From NCBI GenBank assembly GCA_002786715.1, contig PCTW01000034.1, positions 71,835 to 135,834 on the forward strand: 64,000 nt of DNA. The letters run 5' to 3'. This DNA comes from Bdellovibrio sp. CG22_combo_CG10-13_8_21_14_all_39_27 (GTDB lineage: Bacteria > Bdellovibrionota > Bacteriovoracia > Bacteriovoracales > Bacteriovoracaceae). The position numbers were made by a program, and so were the translations under genes. Below are positions 51,288 through 60,145 of this stretch, one piece after another. The number at the start of each line of letters is the position of its first letter. Within the stretch, counting starts at the first letter, position 1. Under the pieces are notes generated by a model. It saw only the letters and a list, made by a program, of their open reading frames with translations, made no database searches and was not told where the DNA came from.

Positions 51288-52454
51288 ATGATCAAAACAA
51301 ACAAAACCATCCTCTCTTCACTCCTCGCCCTACAGTTGGTTTCACTTTCCGTGAATGCCCAAAGCCTTCCCAGCTCAATGACTAAAAAAGTTGAAAAAGA
51401 AACGCAATCAACTCCAGCTTCTCATCTCGCTTTTGATATCGACGTCCTTACTTCACGTTATTCTAGCTGGGGAGTTGATCCCGCAAATACAAAAAGCTCA
51501 ATTAACCTTCTTAATGCTTGGAAGAGCTTTAAGAAGAAGAAAGACATCATCGTTGCAGTTATTGATACAGGGATAGATGCCACTCATCCTTTCCTCTTTA
51601 AGAACATTCATACTTTTGAAGGCAAGCCGAGCCCCGTAAATTACGGCGTTGATTTCTCACAAGGCAAAGTAAAGAAGTCTGAGCCAATTGATGACCACGG
51701 ACATGGAACTCACGTTTCAGGAATTATCAAATCGATCTATCCAGATGTTAAATTGGTTGCACTTAAATACTACAATCCAAAAGCTTCAGGACAAGAAAAC
51801 CTTAATTCAACTATTCAAGCTTTAAAATATGCTGTTGATCACAATGTTGATGTTATCAATTACTCTGGTGGTGGTCCTGAGCCCGCATTGGAAGAACTAA
51901 GAATTCTCAAAGAAGCTGAAAGCAAAGGTATCTTAATCGTTGCTGCAGCTGGAAACGAAGAATCAAATATTGATGTTAAACAAAATGCATACTACCCAGC
52001 AAGTTATGGACTAAAGAATATCATCACTGTTACAGCTCACGATCAAGATTTGAAGTTGCTGCCTTCTTCAAACTACGGAGCAAGTAGTGTTGATATCACA
52101 GCTCCTGGATACCGTATTCGTTCATCTCTTCCGAATTCTCGCTCAGGTTACTTGACGGGAACTTCGCAAGCTACGGCATTTGTTACCGGAGTGGCGGCGA
52201 TGTTAATGAGTGAATACCCAGAACTTTCGATTACTGAAATTAAAGATGCCATTAAGAACTCTGCGAGAAGCGAGTTAACTTTATCTAACAAGTGCTCTTC
52301 TGGTGGTCGTCTTGATGCGACTCGTGCTCAAGAAGTTGCTCTCTCAATCCTTCAATCAAAAGGTTTGAAGCGCTCACTTGCGAATACGACTAAAGTTTCA
52401 AAGAAATCTAAAAAGAAGATCGGACAAATTGTTTATCGTCGCAAGGCCAAATAA
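51288..52454 (+). CDS. Secreted subtilisin-like serine protease (S8)
   Basis: 388 residues from the ATG at 51288, which gives a clean signal peptide (hydrophobic 8-22, cleavage near VNA-QS). The catalytic triad is D93 (VAVIDTGID), H139 (DDHGHGTHVSG) and S293 (LTGTSQATAF), with oxyanion Asn223 (AAAGNEES). A short pro-region (about 25-70) precedes the domain, and a Lys-rich tail ends the protein (KVSKKSKKKIGQ). A secreted protease fits a predatory or scavenging life style (inference). An upstream frame to 51183 reads through the leader and is rejected. Confidence 0.93.
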   Translation: MIKTNKTILSSLLALQLVSLSVNAQSLPSSMTKKVEKETQSTPASHLAFDIDVLTSRYSSWGVDPANTKSSINLLNAWKSFKKKKDIIVAVIDTGIDATHPFLFKNIHTFEGKPSPVNYGVDFSQGKVKKSEPIDDHGHGTHVSGIIKSIYPDVKLVALKYYNPKASGQENLNSTIQALKYAVDHNVDVINYSGGGPEPALEELRILKEAESKGILIVAAAGNEESNIDVKQNAYYPASYGLKNIITVTAHDQDLKLLPSSNYGASSVDITAPGYRIRSSLPNSRSGYLTGTSQATAFVTGVAAMLMSEYPELSITEIKDAIKNSARSELTLSNKCSSGGRLDATRAQEVALSILQSKGLKRSLANTTKVSKKSKKKIGQIVYRRKAK

Positions 52455-53074
52455 GGAAAAAGCACGATCGCAACGTAGATAAGAACTGCTGAACCAAAAA
52501 AACATTTTAATAAAAAAGAAGGTCTAAGTAACCCACCAATTGGCTCATTCAACCAGTTGGTGACAGCACCAGTTTTAATAATAGGTTTTAACTCTGCTGA
52601 CAAAAAAAGATCCGAAATATGAGAGTAAAGCGGATGACGAGAATACTCATCGCATTTCTCGAACAGCTTTTGCATATCTGCCCCGAGTTGTCTTAACTCT
52701 TCCAATAAGTCTTCGCATTCCATCAAAAAATGCTTTCGACGATCTCTATTTTCTTCAATCGATGTAAAAAAATATTGAATTAAGACACTTAATCGATGTT
52801 CAAGAAAGCGACGGTAGCGTTGAGCTTGGGGTTTTTGTGAATTCAAGGTAGACCAACCTAAACGAACGCTTAACGGCCACTCAAGATTGAATTTTTCACG
52901 CATGCCATAAAAACTTTTCTCTCCATAGGGTTCACCTAAAGGATCGACATTGAACTGAAGACCACATGACTCGCATTCTGCATTTGTAATAAAAACGGAA
53001 TGGCAGGACGGGCAGGTCTTGCTTTTGATTTTATCGAGGCTGTCCATTCTTGTGACTAATCTTTCTTGCTGCAT
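52433..53074 (-). CDS. Zinc-ribbon protein with C-terminal membrane anchor
   Basis: 213 residues. The N-terminal ribbon is CPSCH...CESC (residues about 21-37). A helical middle (about 70-160, EENRDRRKHFLMECEDLLEELR) is followed by one membrane helix near the C-terminus (about 188-208), a tail-anchored layout. The family is not recognised. No Shine-Dalgarno; on the minus strand TTGTCA-17-TAACCT ends 6 nt before the ATG at 53074 (leaderless type). The 3' end overlaps the protease gene by 22 bp. Confidence 0.75.
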   Translation of the reverse strand: MQQERLVTRMDSLDKIKSKTCPSCHSVFITNAECESCGLQFNVDPLGEPYGEKSFYGMREKFNLEWPLSVRLGWSTLNSQKPQAQRYRRFLEHRLSVLIQYFFTSIEENRDRRKHFLMECEDLLEELRQLGADMQKLFEKCDEYSRHPLYSHISDLFLSAELKPIIKTGAVTNWLNEPIGGLLRPSFLLKCFFGSAVLIYVAIVLFPYLALRR

Positions 53075-53080
53075 ATTAAA

Positions 53081-53109
53081 AGGTTAAGACTTCCTACTCA
53101 TTTTGACAA
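53081..53109 (-). promoter_or_regulatory. Promoter of the zinc-ribbon gene, leaderless type
   Basis: On the minus strand: TTGTCA (53109-53104), a 17-nt spacer and TAACCT (53086-53081), 6 nt before the ATG at 53074. Confidence 0.5.
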
Positions 53110-53118
53110 ATACAGAAC

Positions 53119-53147
53119 TTTCCAGAGGAGATGCTTTCCCCTAGAAT
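53119..53147 (+). promoter_or_regulatory. Promoter of lnt, leaderless type
   Basis: TTTCCA (53119-53124), a 17-nt spacer and TAGAAT (53142-53147), 6 nt before the ATG at 53154. It sits back to back with the zinc-ribbon promoter within about 80 bp. Confidence 0.5.
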
Positions 53148-53153
53148 AGGTTA

Positions 53154-54734
53154 ATGCTTAAAACATTGATTTTGTTTGCTTTGTCTTTTTTGGGGGGAAT
53201 CCTCTATGCTCTTGGCTTTCCATCAGCTTTAGGTTTTTCTCATTTTATTTTCCCCATTTTGGGATTTGCCCTTCTTTTTTATGCCATTGATCTTAGTCAT
53301 CCTTCGAGAAGAAGAGACGATCTCTTTCATATTCTGGCATTTTCAGCTGGATTTAACATTATGGGATTCTATTGGATTCCCTATACGTTAAAGGAGTTTG
53401 GCGAGATTCCAGTGCCAATCAATTTTTTATTAGGTTTGCTTTTCACTTTTATTATTCTTCCTCAACTTTATGGTTTGTTTTTTTTAAAGCGATGGCTTTT
53501 AAAATATTCTCTTTTCAGACGGCATGGAACTTTTCATATTGCCTTCTGGGCGATGTTCATGACCTTTTTAGAATTAGTTTTCCCTCAAGAATTTCCAGCT
53601 CATATGGGACATTCTTGGTTTAACCTTGTCCCCCATTTAGGTTTAGCTCCTCTTTTTGGAGCAACACTCTTTTCTTTTATCGGTTTCTATACAAGTTTGA
53701 ACCTTTGCTCTTTCGCTCTTAATAAAAAAGGTAAACTCTTTCTCCTCAATCTTATTCCTTTCGCTCTCTTTCTTATCATTAATCTCTTAGTGCCCTTGAA
53801 GCCATACCCAAATCAATCTCAACAAGAGATGAACATTCGTATGGTTCAGGCCAATATTGGTAATTTTATGAAGATCAATTCTGAAAAAGGAATTGGTATG
53901 ATGGAAGTTTACTCTCGCTACAGAGATTTAAGCCTCTCGACCCAAGAGAATTTAATTCCTGATCTTATTATTTGGCCAGAAACGGCCTATCCGAAACTGC
54001 TCAATTCAACTCTCATGAAACTCTCCGACTCTACTGTTCCATTGATCTTCAAAGAAATTATTGAAAAAACAGGCGCTGATCTTTACGTTGGTGGTTATGA
54101 TATGGCTTCTAGTGACTCACCCATGTTTGAGTCAGAGTATAATACCGCATTCTTTTTTAATCATTCTGGAAAATTTATAGATCAATACCATAAACGAATT
54201 CTCATTCCTTTTGGTGAACATCTGCCCTTTGGTCCTATGAACCAATATCTTTCTGGCGTCATAAAGAATGTTGCCTTTTTTGCTCAAGGCAAATCTTATC
54301 CTCTTTTTATAACGAAAAAGGGAAATAAATTTATTTCAGCCATTTGCTACGAAATTCTCTTTTCGAGTTTTCTTCGAGACTATTTAAAAGAGAAACCGGA
54401 TGCGCAATTTTTAATTAATTTAACCAATGACTCTTGGTATGGTGACACTGCTGAGCCCTATCAACACCAATTCCTTACCCATTGGCGTGCCGTTGAATTC
54501 AATATTCCAATATTGAGATCCACAAATACTGGTATTACTTCAATACTATATCCGGACGGAAGCCAAAGCGAAGCATTGCCTCTTTTTCAAGCTGTGTCTA
54601 AAGATCTCAAATTGGTTTTAAGAGAAAGAGAAAAAACATTTTTTGAGAATTGGGGAGAATACCCCAGCTTCCTTATCATGGCAGTGTTCGTTCTCTTAGG
54701 GTTTGCTATTGATCGGAAGAGAATCCTTCCTTAA
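53154..54734 (+). CDS. lnt: Apolipoprotein N-acyltransferase
   Basis: 526 residues. About seven membrane helices (1-215) precede a carbon-nitrogen hydrolase domain with the Lnt triad E276 (IWPETAYP), K347 (YHKRILIPFGEHLPF) and C398 (AICYEILF). It N-acylates lipoproteins in the inner membrane, the last maturation step, which agrees with the many lipoproteins here. The 3' end overlaps the convergent kdsD-like gene by 29 bp. There is no Shine-Dalgarno. Confidence 0.96.
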   Translation: MLKTLILFALSFLGGILYALGFPSALGFSHFIFPILGFALLFYAIDLSHPSRRRDDLFHILAFSAGFNIMGFYWIPYTLKEFGEIPVPINFLLGLLFTFIILPQLYGLFFLKRWLLKYSLFRRHGTFHIAFWAMFMTFLELVFPQEFPAHMGHSWFNLVPHLGLAPLFGATLFSFIGFYTSLNLCSFALNKKGKLFLLNLIPFALFLIINLLVPLKPYPNQSQQEMNIRMVQANIGNFMKINSEKGIGMMEVYSRYRDLSLSTQENLIPDLIIWPETAYPKLLNSTLMKLSDSTVPLIFKEIIEKTGADLYVGGYDMASSDSPMFESEYNTAFFFNHSGKFIDQYHKRILIPFGEHLPFGPMNQYLSGVIKNVAFFAQGKSYPLFITKKGNKFISAICYEILFSSFLRDYLKEKPDAQFLINLTNDSWYGDTAEPYQHQFLTHWRAVEFNIPILRSTNTGITSILYPDGSQSEALPLFQAVSKDLKLVLREREKTFFENWGEYPSFLIMAVFVLLGFAIDRKRILP

Positions 54735-55692
54735 GTAAGTCATGCAGTCTTAAAAAGCCTACAAAAATTCCTTCTTCAATAACCGGGAGTAGAGAAATGG
54801 GATTGGCCCTTTTTTCCATAATCACTAATGCTTCTTTTGCCAGAGTCATTGGCTCAATAGTAATTGGATTTTTTTTCATTATTTTTTGCATTTGTAACTG
54901 AAGAGCATTCTCATGATTGGCAAGAGTTCTACGAATATCACCTTCAACTACGATTCCTAACAAATTAAAATTTGAATCGACAACGGCACATCCACCGACT
55001 GGTTTTTTTGTCATTTCAAGAATAACGTCTTTCAAAGTCGCTGTTTCATTTACATGCGCACACAAATCTCGAGAAATCATCAAATCTCGAGTCTTCATCA
55101 ACATGCTTTTGCCAAGCAAGCCTCCAGGATGAAAAGTCGCAAATTTCTCTTTTGTCATATTAGTCAGCTGTTCAAAGACAACTGCTAATGCATCTCCCAT
55201 GGCCAAGGCCAGGGTGCTGCTTGTCGTTGGAGCTTGATTATTAAGACATGCCTCTTTTTCAATTGAACAATCCAAAACCACGCCACTTTCTTGGGCGATG
55301 GGAGAATGGGGATCACCGACTAAGGCTATACGATGATTTTTATCCATAGGAAGAAAAGGGAGAAGTTTAATAATTTCTTCTGTCGTTCCAGATTTTGATA
55401 TCAAAACAATCACGTCATTTTTACGAACGCGACCGAGATCTCCATGAAGAGCTTCAACAGGATGAAGAAAAGTCGAAGGCATCCCTAAAGAACTAAAAGT
55501 TGCTGCGATCTTTTGCGCAATCAATCCTGACTTCCCTACTCCACAAATAATAAATTGTCCGCCCCATTGCTGAAGTTGGCCAAAAAGATCAACGACCTGA
55601 TTAATTTCTGTTTGTTTTAGCCGTTCGGAAGCTTGCAAGAGCATTTTCGCTTCCATTTCTAAAACCTGTTTCATGGTCGCCAGGTACTTCAA
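54706..55692 (-). CDS. kdsD: Arabinose-5-phosphate isomerase (KdsD/KpsF type, SIS + two CBS)
   Basis: 328 residues. The SIS domain (about 45-180: GVGKSGLIAQKIAATFSSLG, HGDLGRV, LISKSGTTEE) is followed by two CBS motifs (about 205-320). It converts ribulose 5-phosphate to arabinose 5-phosphate for Kdo, hence LPS. The start is TTG with GGAGG 5 nt upstream. A GutQ/KpsF paralogue role cannot be excluded. Confidence 0.93.
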   Translation of the reverse strand: MKYLATMKQVLEMEAKMLLQASERLKQTEINQVVDLFGQLQQWGGQFIICGVGKSGLIAQKIAATFSSLGMPSTFLHPVEALHGDLGRVRKNDVIVLISKSGTTEEIIKLLPFLPMDKNHRIALVGDPHSPIAQESGVVLDCSIEKEACLNNQAPTTSSTLALAMGDALAVVFEQLTNMTKEKFATFHPGGLLGKSMLMKTRDLMISRDLCAHVNETATLKDVILEMTKKPVGGCAVVDSNFNLLGIVVEGDIRRTLANHENALQLQMQKIMKKNPITIEPMTLAKEALVIMEKRANPISLLPVIEEGIFVGFLRLHDLLKEGFSSDQ

Positions 55693-55752
55693 ATTTGCCT
55701 CCCTTTCAAAAGCCCTCCAACAATCAGAGCTTATGAGTTACAATAGGTTGAG

Positions 55753-56313
55753 ATGATATTACTGAGATTTATTCGTATTTTAAAGACTCGATTCACCAAA
55801 GTTTTGGTGCCGCTCCTTATTTTAAGTAGTGGACTTATTTCTTGTCAGTCTTATCAGCAATTCCAGTATATTGCAGAGGAGTTTGAAATTCCTTCCGCCG
55901 TCTACAGATTCGATTACACCAGCACTTGGCAAGCAGTCCTTCAAGTCATGAATAGTTATGATCTCGAAGTCAAAGATCAAGTTGCAGGGTTAGTTAAAAC
56001 TCGTTGGAAAGATAATACTCTCGAACTCAACTTTGCAGACTCTTTCGGAACTAACGATTCAGTTAAAGCGGCTAAATTTAAGCTTATTGTTAATATCGTC
56101 AAAGGTTTTCGTTCTGGAAAAGAAGTTGCGAAAGTGACTGTCTTCAAACGTCAGTTGGTAGAGAATGATTTCCTACAAGGATTTAAAGTCATTCCGACTG
56201 ATGGAATTATGGAAAAAACTATTCTTTATCGAATCGAAAGAGTGTTAGCAATCAATGCCAAACTCAAGGCCATCGATGATCAAAAGGCCAAAGAAGCCCA
56301 AGCCAATTTCTAA
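55753..56313 (+). CDS. Predicted lipoprotein, BamC-like domain
   Basis: 186 residues with a lipoprotein signal (hydrophobic 17-29, LISC with Cys31). The mature part has the pattern of NlpB/BamC-like or DUF-type lipoproteins: YTSTWQAVLQVMNSYDLEVKD followed by GLVKTRW and a basic beta stretch. If so, it could belong to outer-membrane assembly; the similarity is only in pattern. TACAAT ends 8 nt before the ATG, so the leader is very short. It overlaps the convergent HEAT gene by 4 bp. Confidence 0.75.
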   Translation: MILLRFIRILKTRFTKVLVPLLILSSGLISCQSYQQFQYIAEEFEIPSAVYRFDYTSTWQAVLQVMNSYDLEVKDQVAGLVKTRWKDNTLELNFADSFGTNDSVKAAKFKLIVNIVKGFRSGKEVAKVTVFKRQLVENDFLQGFKVIPTDGIMEKTILYRIERVLAINAKLKAIDDQKAKEAQANF

Positions 56314-57122
56314 ATAACTTTGTAAGAAAGAGCCGTTTTTTTCCAAAAGCTTCTTTTGGTTTTCAGACTTCCCTTTGGTGATTTTTTATTGGTAATTTTT
56401 GTTAGAGCATATTCCATTTCATCAAAAATATCTTCGTACTTTGGCTTTTGAATCATGGCAAATAGCGGATCAAGAGCTTTTTCAAACTTGAGATCTCCGA
56501 CGACTTTCACTGCATCTTTGATCAAGTTCGTTCTCTTACTGCCTTTTTTATTAATATAATAATTATCTTTATTATAAAGCATTGACCAGACTTGAGGAGC
56601 GGCCTTAACAATATTTAAATGCTTTATCGAATCAAGCGCCTGCTTACGTACTAACCAGGATTTATCACTCAGAGATTTTGCAAATAGATTTACTTTATCT
56701 GATTGCTTTAGGGCTTGAAGCGTTTTCAACGAAGCCATTCTCATCACCCAATTTGGATGATCTGCAAACTTTGCGATGAACCCAGCTGACTTCTCACCCA
56801 TAATTTTTCCAACAAGAAATGTGGCCACCCAGCGTGACTTATCCGGAAAATCGGAACTTTTCATCACTTTAACTAAAGCCGGAATGGACTCTCCACCCGA
56901 CTTAATGGCGCGATCTCTAAGATCTGCTAAGCCTTTCTTATCTAAATCAGGTTTGGCAAATTGCTTGATCAGTTCATCAGTCAAAAGCTTATTAATTTCT
57001 TTTCTCGCTGATACCGTTTTTTTAGGATCAGGGTTGTTTCCAGGAGTGACCGCCGCATTCAAGGCAAAGCTTGAAAAAAGGGATATCAAAAAGAGGTTCT
57101 TTATTTGGTTCATGACCTTCAT
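56310..57122 (-). CDS. Secreted HEAT-repeat protein
   Basis: 270 residues with a signal peptide (hydrophobic 10-23, cleavage near LNA-AV). HEAT-like units follow: ESIPALVKVMKSSDFPDKSRWVATFLVG, HPNWVMRMASLKTLQALK, DKSWLVRKQALDSIKHLN, and further weaker ones. A basic tail ends the protein (KSPKGSLKTKRSFWKK). It is a periplasmic or outer-membrane scaffold of unknown partner. GGGAGAG precedes the ATG. It lies 22 bp after the coiled-coil gene and may be co-transcribed. Confidence 0.82.
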   Translation of the reverse strand: MKVMNQIKNLFLISLFSSFALNAAVTPGNNPDPKKTVSARKEINKLLTDELIKQFAKPDLDKKGLADLRDRAIKSGGESIPALVKVMKSSDFPDKSRWVATFLVGKIMGEKSAGFIAKFADHPNWVMRMASLKTLQALKQSDKVNLFAKSLSDKSWLVRKQALDSIKHLNIVKAAPQVWSMLYNKDNYYINKKGSKRTNLIKDAVKVVGDLKFEKALDPLFAMIQKPKYEDIFDEMEYALTKITNKKSPKGSLKTKRSFWKKTALSYKVI

Positions 57123-57144
57123 GGTCTCTCCCTTGTGGATTTTT

Positions 57145-58131
57145 TTAGCCTAACATCTTTTCAAATTCAGAGAGTAGCTCCTCTGCTGATTTTTGCTGTC
57201 CTTGATTTGCAGGAACTCCAAGTTCCTCGTCTCCCCCAGCTGCTTCCACCGCTGGTTCTTCAGCAGGAGCAGGATCGTTCATTGCAGCAGCCATTTGGGC
57301 CATCAAATCTTCTCCGCTTGTATCTTCAGCTGGAGCCACTTCTTCGGCGACAGGTTCTTCAACGGGAGCTGGCTCTTCTTCTGGTTCTGGCGCGGCAGCA
57401 GCAGCCGGAGCAGGTGCTCCTCCTTGAAGTTCGGCCAAAGATTTTTTGAGTTGTTCATTTTCTTGTTGAAGTCTTTTTAGGTTTGCTAACTCATCCTCAA
57501 TGATTTCATATTCAGTCAGACGATCTTTGTATTCATCACGTTCTTTAGTGACAGATTCCAACTGACCTTGAAGGGCTTCATCGCCTCCACCGCTAGCAGG
57601 CATATTTTCTAAATCACTTTTCGCTTTTGCTAATTGTTCTTTGAGATCAGAGACTTGATCCTGAAGCTTTTCGATTTCTTCTGCTGCACCAGAGTTGTCT
57701 CCACCTCCAGCTGCTTTTGCTTGGGCCAAAAGTTTTTCAAGTTCTTCGATTGTTTTTTCTTTTTCAGAAACTTTTCTTTTTAAGAGGGCAATCTCTGCAT
57801 TTTTTTGATTAATCTCTTCTGGGTTAGCACCAGACGACGTGACATTACCTTGAGGAAGTTGTCCGACGGGAATAACAGAAGGAACACCGTCTCCAATATC
57901 TAAACCACCGCCTCTAAAAAGTGATGACTTAAGCGCAGTAGAATTTTGAATAATGGTATCCAAATAATTCTTAACAACTGAAGCAGGAATTTGATGAGTA
58001 AGTTCTTGAAATTTACGACGATTATAAATCCAATAACCAATAAGTAGCGCACCAAAAAGTATGAGCACCAACAAAGAAATGGTAATTGTTTCGTCAGTAA
58101 ATTGCGTTAAAAGAAGCTTTATAGATTCCAC
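57145..58131 (-). CDS. Membrane-anchored coiled-coil protein with Ala/Pro/Glu-rich acidic region
   Basis: 328 residues. One N-terminal membrane helix (about 17-36) is followed by a basic patch (YNRRKFQE), long coiled coils (about 105-145, 150-185 and 195-240; EKEKTIEELEKLLAQAK, EIEKLQDQVSDLKEQLAKAK), then a low-complexity acidic Ala/Pro/Glu region (240-305) and a short amphipathic C-terminus (SAEELLSEFEKMLG). The start is GTG with AGAGG upstream. No family is recognised; the shape suggests a spacer or adaptor protein in the cytoplasm. Confidence 0.82.
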   Translation of the reverse strand: MESIKLLLTQFTDETITISLLVLILFGALLIGYWIYNRRKFQELTHQIPASVVKNYLDTIIQNSTALKSSLFRGGGLDIGDGVPSVIPVGQLPQGNVTSSGANPEEINQKNAEIALLKRKVSEKEKTIEELEKLLAQAKAAGGGDNSGAAEEIEKLQDQVSDLKEQLAKAKSDLENMPASGGGDEALQGQLESVTKERDEYKDRLTEYEIIEDELANLKRLQQENEQLKKSLAELQGGAPAPAAAAAPEPEEEPAPVEEPVAEEVAPAEDTSGEDLMAQMAAAMNDPAPAEEPAVEAAGGDEELGVPANQGQQKSAEELLSEFEKMLG

Positions 58132-58246
58132 TGTGACCTCTCCATCCTTGGATCAGAAATAAATATCGATATCCTAATAAAATTATAGTGTTGCACTGGA
58201 TTAGAGTCAATCAAAGAGAGACATTAGAATAATATGCCCGAGCAAA

Positions 58247-59089
58247 TCAATCAAAGTGAGATTGGAGCTCTTTGTAGATAGGAGTTCGTGCTGCGAGAAT
58301 TGTGGCCGCAAAGGGATTAAAAGCTTGAGCTTGATAGTCCGTTACTTTAACTCCAGCCTCTAGACAAATGAGGCCTGCCGCCGAGACATCCCAAGGAGCT
58401 AAACCCCTTTCCCAAAAGGCATCGAAGATTCCATCGGCAACATAACATAGATCGAGAGCGGCTGAACCCATTCGCCGAACACCACGACTTTTGCCCATGA
58501 GTTTCTTGAATTGAGTAAATTCTTGTTCAAATAACTCACCTTTTTCAGTGGCGAAGCCAGTAACTAACAAACACTCTTTGAGTTTTTTCGAATTTCTCCA
58601 TGGGGAAATTTTGACTTTTTTTCCTCTACCATAAAGTGGTCTTTTATAAGTACCTTCATTTTTTATAGCGATGAAACACTCATCAGTTTTTGGTCTGAAG
58701 ACCAGACCAACAACAGGCGTCCCTTTATGAACCAGAGAAATACAAATGGCATAGTAGTCCATTCCCCCCAAAAAGTTGGTCGTACCATCAAGAGGATCAA
58801 TAATCCATGTCCACTCCGCAGACTGAGATTCAGTTGAAAAGGGATCTTGATGATTAAGATAAGAACTTTCTTCGGCCAAAAAAACCACCTGAGGAAAAGC
58901 CTTACCTAACATTTGAATAATCGTTTTTTCAGAAGCGAGATCAGCCTCAGAAACGACACCTTGAGCTTCTTTGTGAGTTACTTTTAGTTGAGACAATTTT
59001 TTTTGATCATTGAGTAATAATTTTCCAGCGCTCTTCGCGGCCAAAATCATCGAGCTGAGTGCTTTATTATAATCAATTTTATTCTTCAT
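58247..59089 (-). CDS. Inositol-monophosphatase-family phosphatase
   Basis: 280 residues from the ATG at 59089, which overlaps the yacG stop by 11 bp; an ATG at 59140 would double the overlap and add 17 unusual residues. It has metal-binding motifs EAD, LAEESS, DPLDGTTNF and APWDVSAAGLICLEAG. Family members dephosphorylate inositol phosphate, 3'-phosphoadenosine phosphosulphate (CysQ) or fructose bisphosphate; the exact substrate cannot be read. The GLAPWD segment supports the IMPase/SuhB branch. Confidence 0.9.
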   Translation of the reverse strand: MKNKIDYNKALSSMILAAKSAGKLLLNDQKKLSQLKVTHKEAQGVVSEADLASEKTIIQMLGKAFPQVVFLAEESSYLNHQDPFSTESQSAEWTWIIDPLDGTTNFLGGMDYYAICISLVHKGTPVVGLVFRPKTDECFIAIKNEGTYKRPLYGRGKKVKISPWRNSKKLKECLLVTGFATEKGELFEQEFTQFKKLMGKSRGVRRMGSAALDLCYVADGIFDAFWERGLAPWDVSAAGLICLEAGVKVTDYQAQAFNPFAATILAARTPIYKELQSHFD

Positions 59090-59297
59090 CTGATTCTTCT
59101 GGTTCCATATTTCGAATAACTGTTTCGAGATCGACTTCATCTAAAGGTTTTTGAGAAGGTACTCGATAATTTTCAGTAAGCCATTGTCCCAAATCAATCA
59201 TTTTACATTTATCACTACAAAAAGGACGAAATTCTGAGGAGTAATACTCAAAAGACTCTTTGCATCTTGGGCATTTAACTTTTAATACTTTTGTCAT
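59079..59297 (-). CDS. yacG: DNA gyrase inhibitor YacG
   Basis: 72 residues. The zinc site is CPRC...FCSDKC (C10, C13, C27, C31) with the family signature FRPFCSDKCKMIDLGQW. The C-terminal tail is acidic. YacG binds GyrB and protects DNA from gyrase. It overlaps the aminotransferase gene by 4 bp upstream and the phosphatase gene downstream. Confidence 0.93.
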   Translation of the reverse strand: MTKVLKVKCPRCKESFEYYSSEFRPFCSDKCKMIDLGQWLTENYRVPSQKPLDEVDLETVIRNMEPEESDEE

Positions 59298-60145
59298 AGT
59301 TCAATCGCAGTGTTCCACATTTTGTCATGAAGATGAAGAGAGCACAACTGTCTCATCTCTTGGTCAATAAATAAGGGGTGGTCATCAATGCTCTCAACCG
59401 GAACAATTTCTTTGATGGCATTGATCATAAACATACTTGTGCAGTTTACTATTTCATCAATCAGCAAATCTTTTTCATCAATGAGCTTCTGCTCCAATAA
59501 AGCATTTCGTGTCGACCCCGCTAGAACACCCGCCTGAAGATGAGGAGTGAACCATTTCGAATTGTAGCAATAGATAATATTGCTAACTGTTGATTCTAAG
59601 ATTTGGCGATTCGTGCTATTCCAAAAAAGAAAATCATCAAAACCCTCTTTTTGAATTTCTGCTCTTTGAGCAAAAGCTTCTTGGTAATTTCCTTGTTTTA
59701 GGTAACTTGGATTTTGAGAAGGAGTACGGGGAATCGTTTTCAACTTTTGTGGAATATCATTTTCGTGATCTAATTTTCTGATCTCGATAATAATCAAATT
59801 ATTTAAACAGAGAGTCACTCTCACTCGACTAGGCCCATTTACCTTCGCCGATTTTAATTGTGCCAATATCTTTTTTTCGATTTGGGGATTCACTTTTAGG
59901 GAGTAAAAATGGGCACTCTGAGTCAATCTGCTCCAATGAAAAGGCCATAGAGGGATTTGTCCTTTTCGCATTTGAAAAGTAGTAAAAACTCCTTGAGCAT
60001 AGTCCTTAGAAAGATCAGTGTCTTTACTCTCAAAGGAATCGCCATTTTGGTCAAGAAAGAGCAGCAATTTGTCACCCTTATTGGTTAATGATAAAAACTC
60101 TGCAACATAAGGATTTAGAATGTCATCAAAGTTACCTTTAGTCAT
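59294..60145 (-). CDS. Class IV aminotransferase/4-amino-4-deoxychorismate lyase-like (PabC type)
   Basis: 283 residues of the fold-type IV PLP family. Visible are YAQGVFTTF (substrate entry), R residues in RLTQSAHFYSL, a Lys in YLKQGNYQEAFAQR (PLP-binding position), LESTVSNIIY and AGVLAGSTRNALLE (phosphate cup). It could be ADC lyase (folate) or a branched-chain/D-amino-acid aminotransferase. Its ATG is on the opposite strand of, and overlaps by 26 bp, the start of the IlvC-like gene. A later start is possible but no ribosome site marks it. Confidence 0.82.
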   Translation of the reverse strand: MTKGNFDDILNPYVAEFLSLTNKGDKLLLFLDQNGDSFESKDTDLSKDYAQGVFTTFQMRKGQIPLWPFHWSRLTQSAHFYSLKVNPQIEKKILAQLKSAKVNGPSRVRVTLCLNNLIIIEIRKLDHENDIPQKLKTIPRTPSQNPSYLKQGNYQEAFAQRAEIQKEGFDDFLFWNSTNRQILESTVSNIIYCYNSKWFTPHLQAGVLAGSTRNALLEQKLIDEKDLLIDEIVNCTSMFMINAIKEIVPVESIDDHPLFIDQEMRQLCSLHLHDKMWNTAIEL

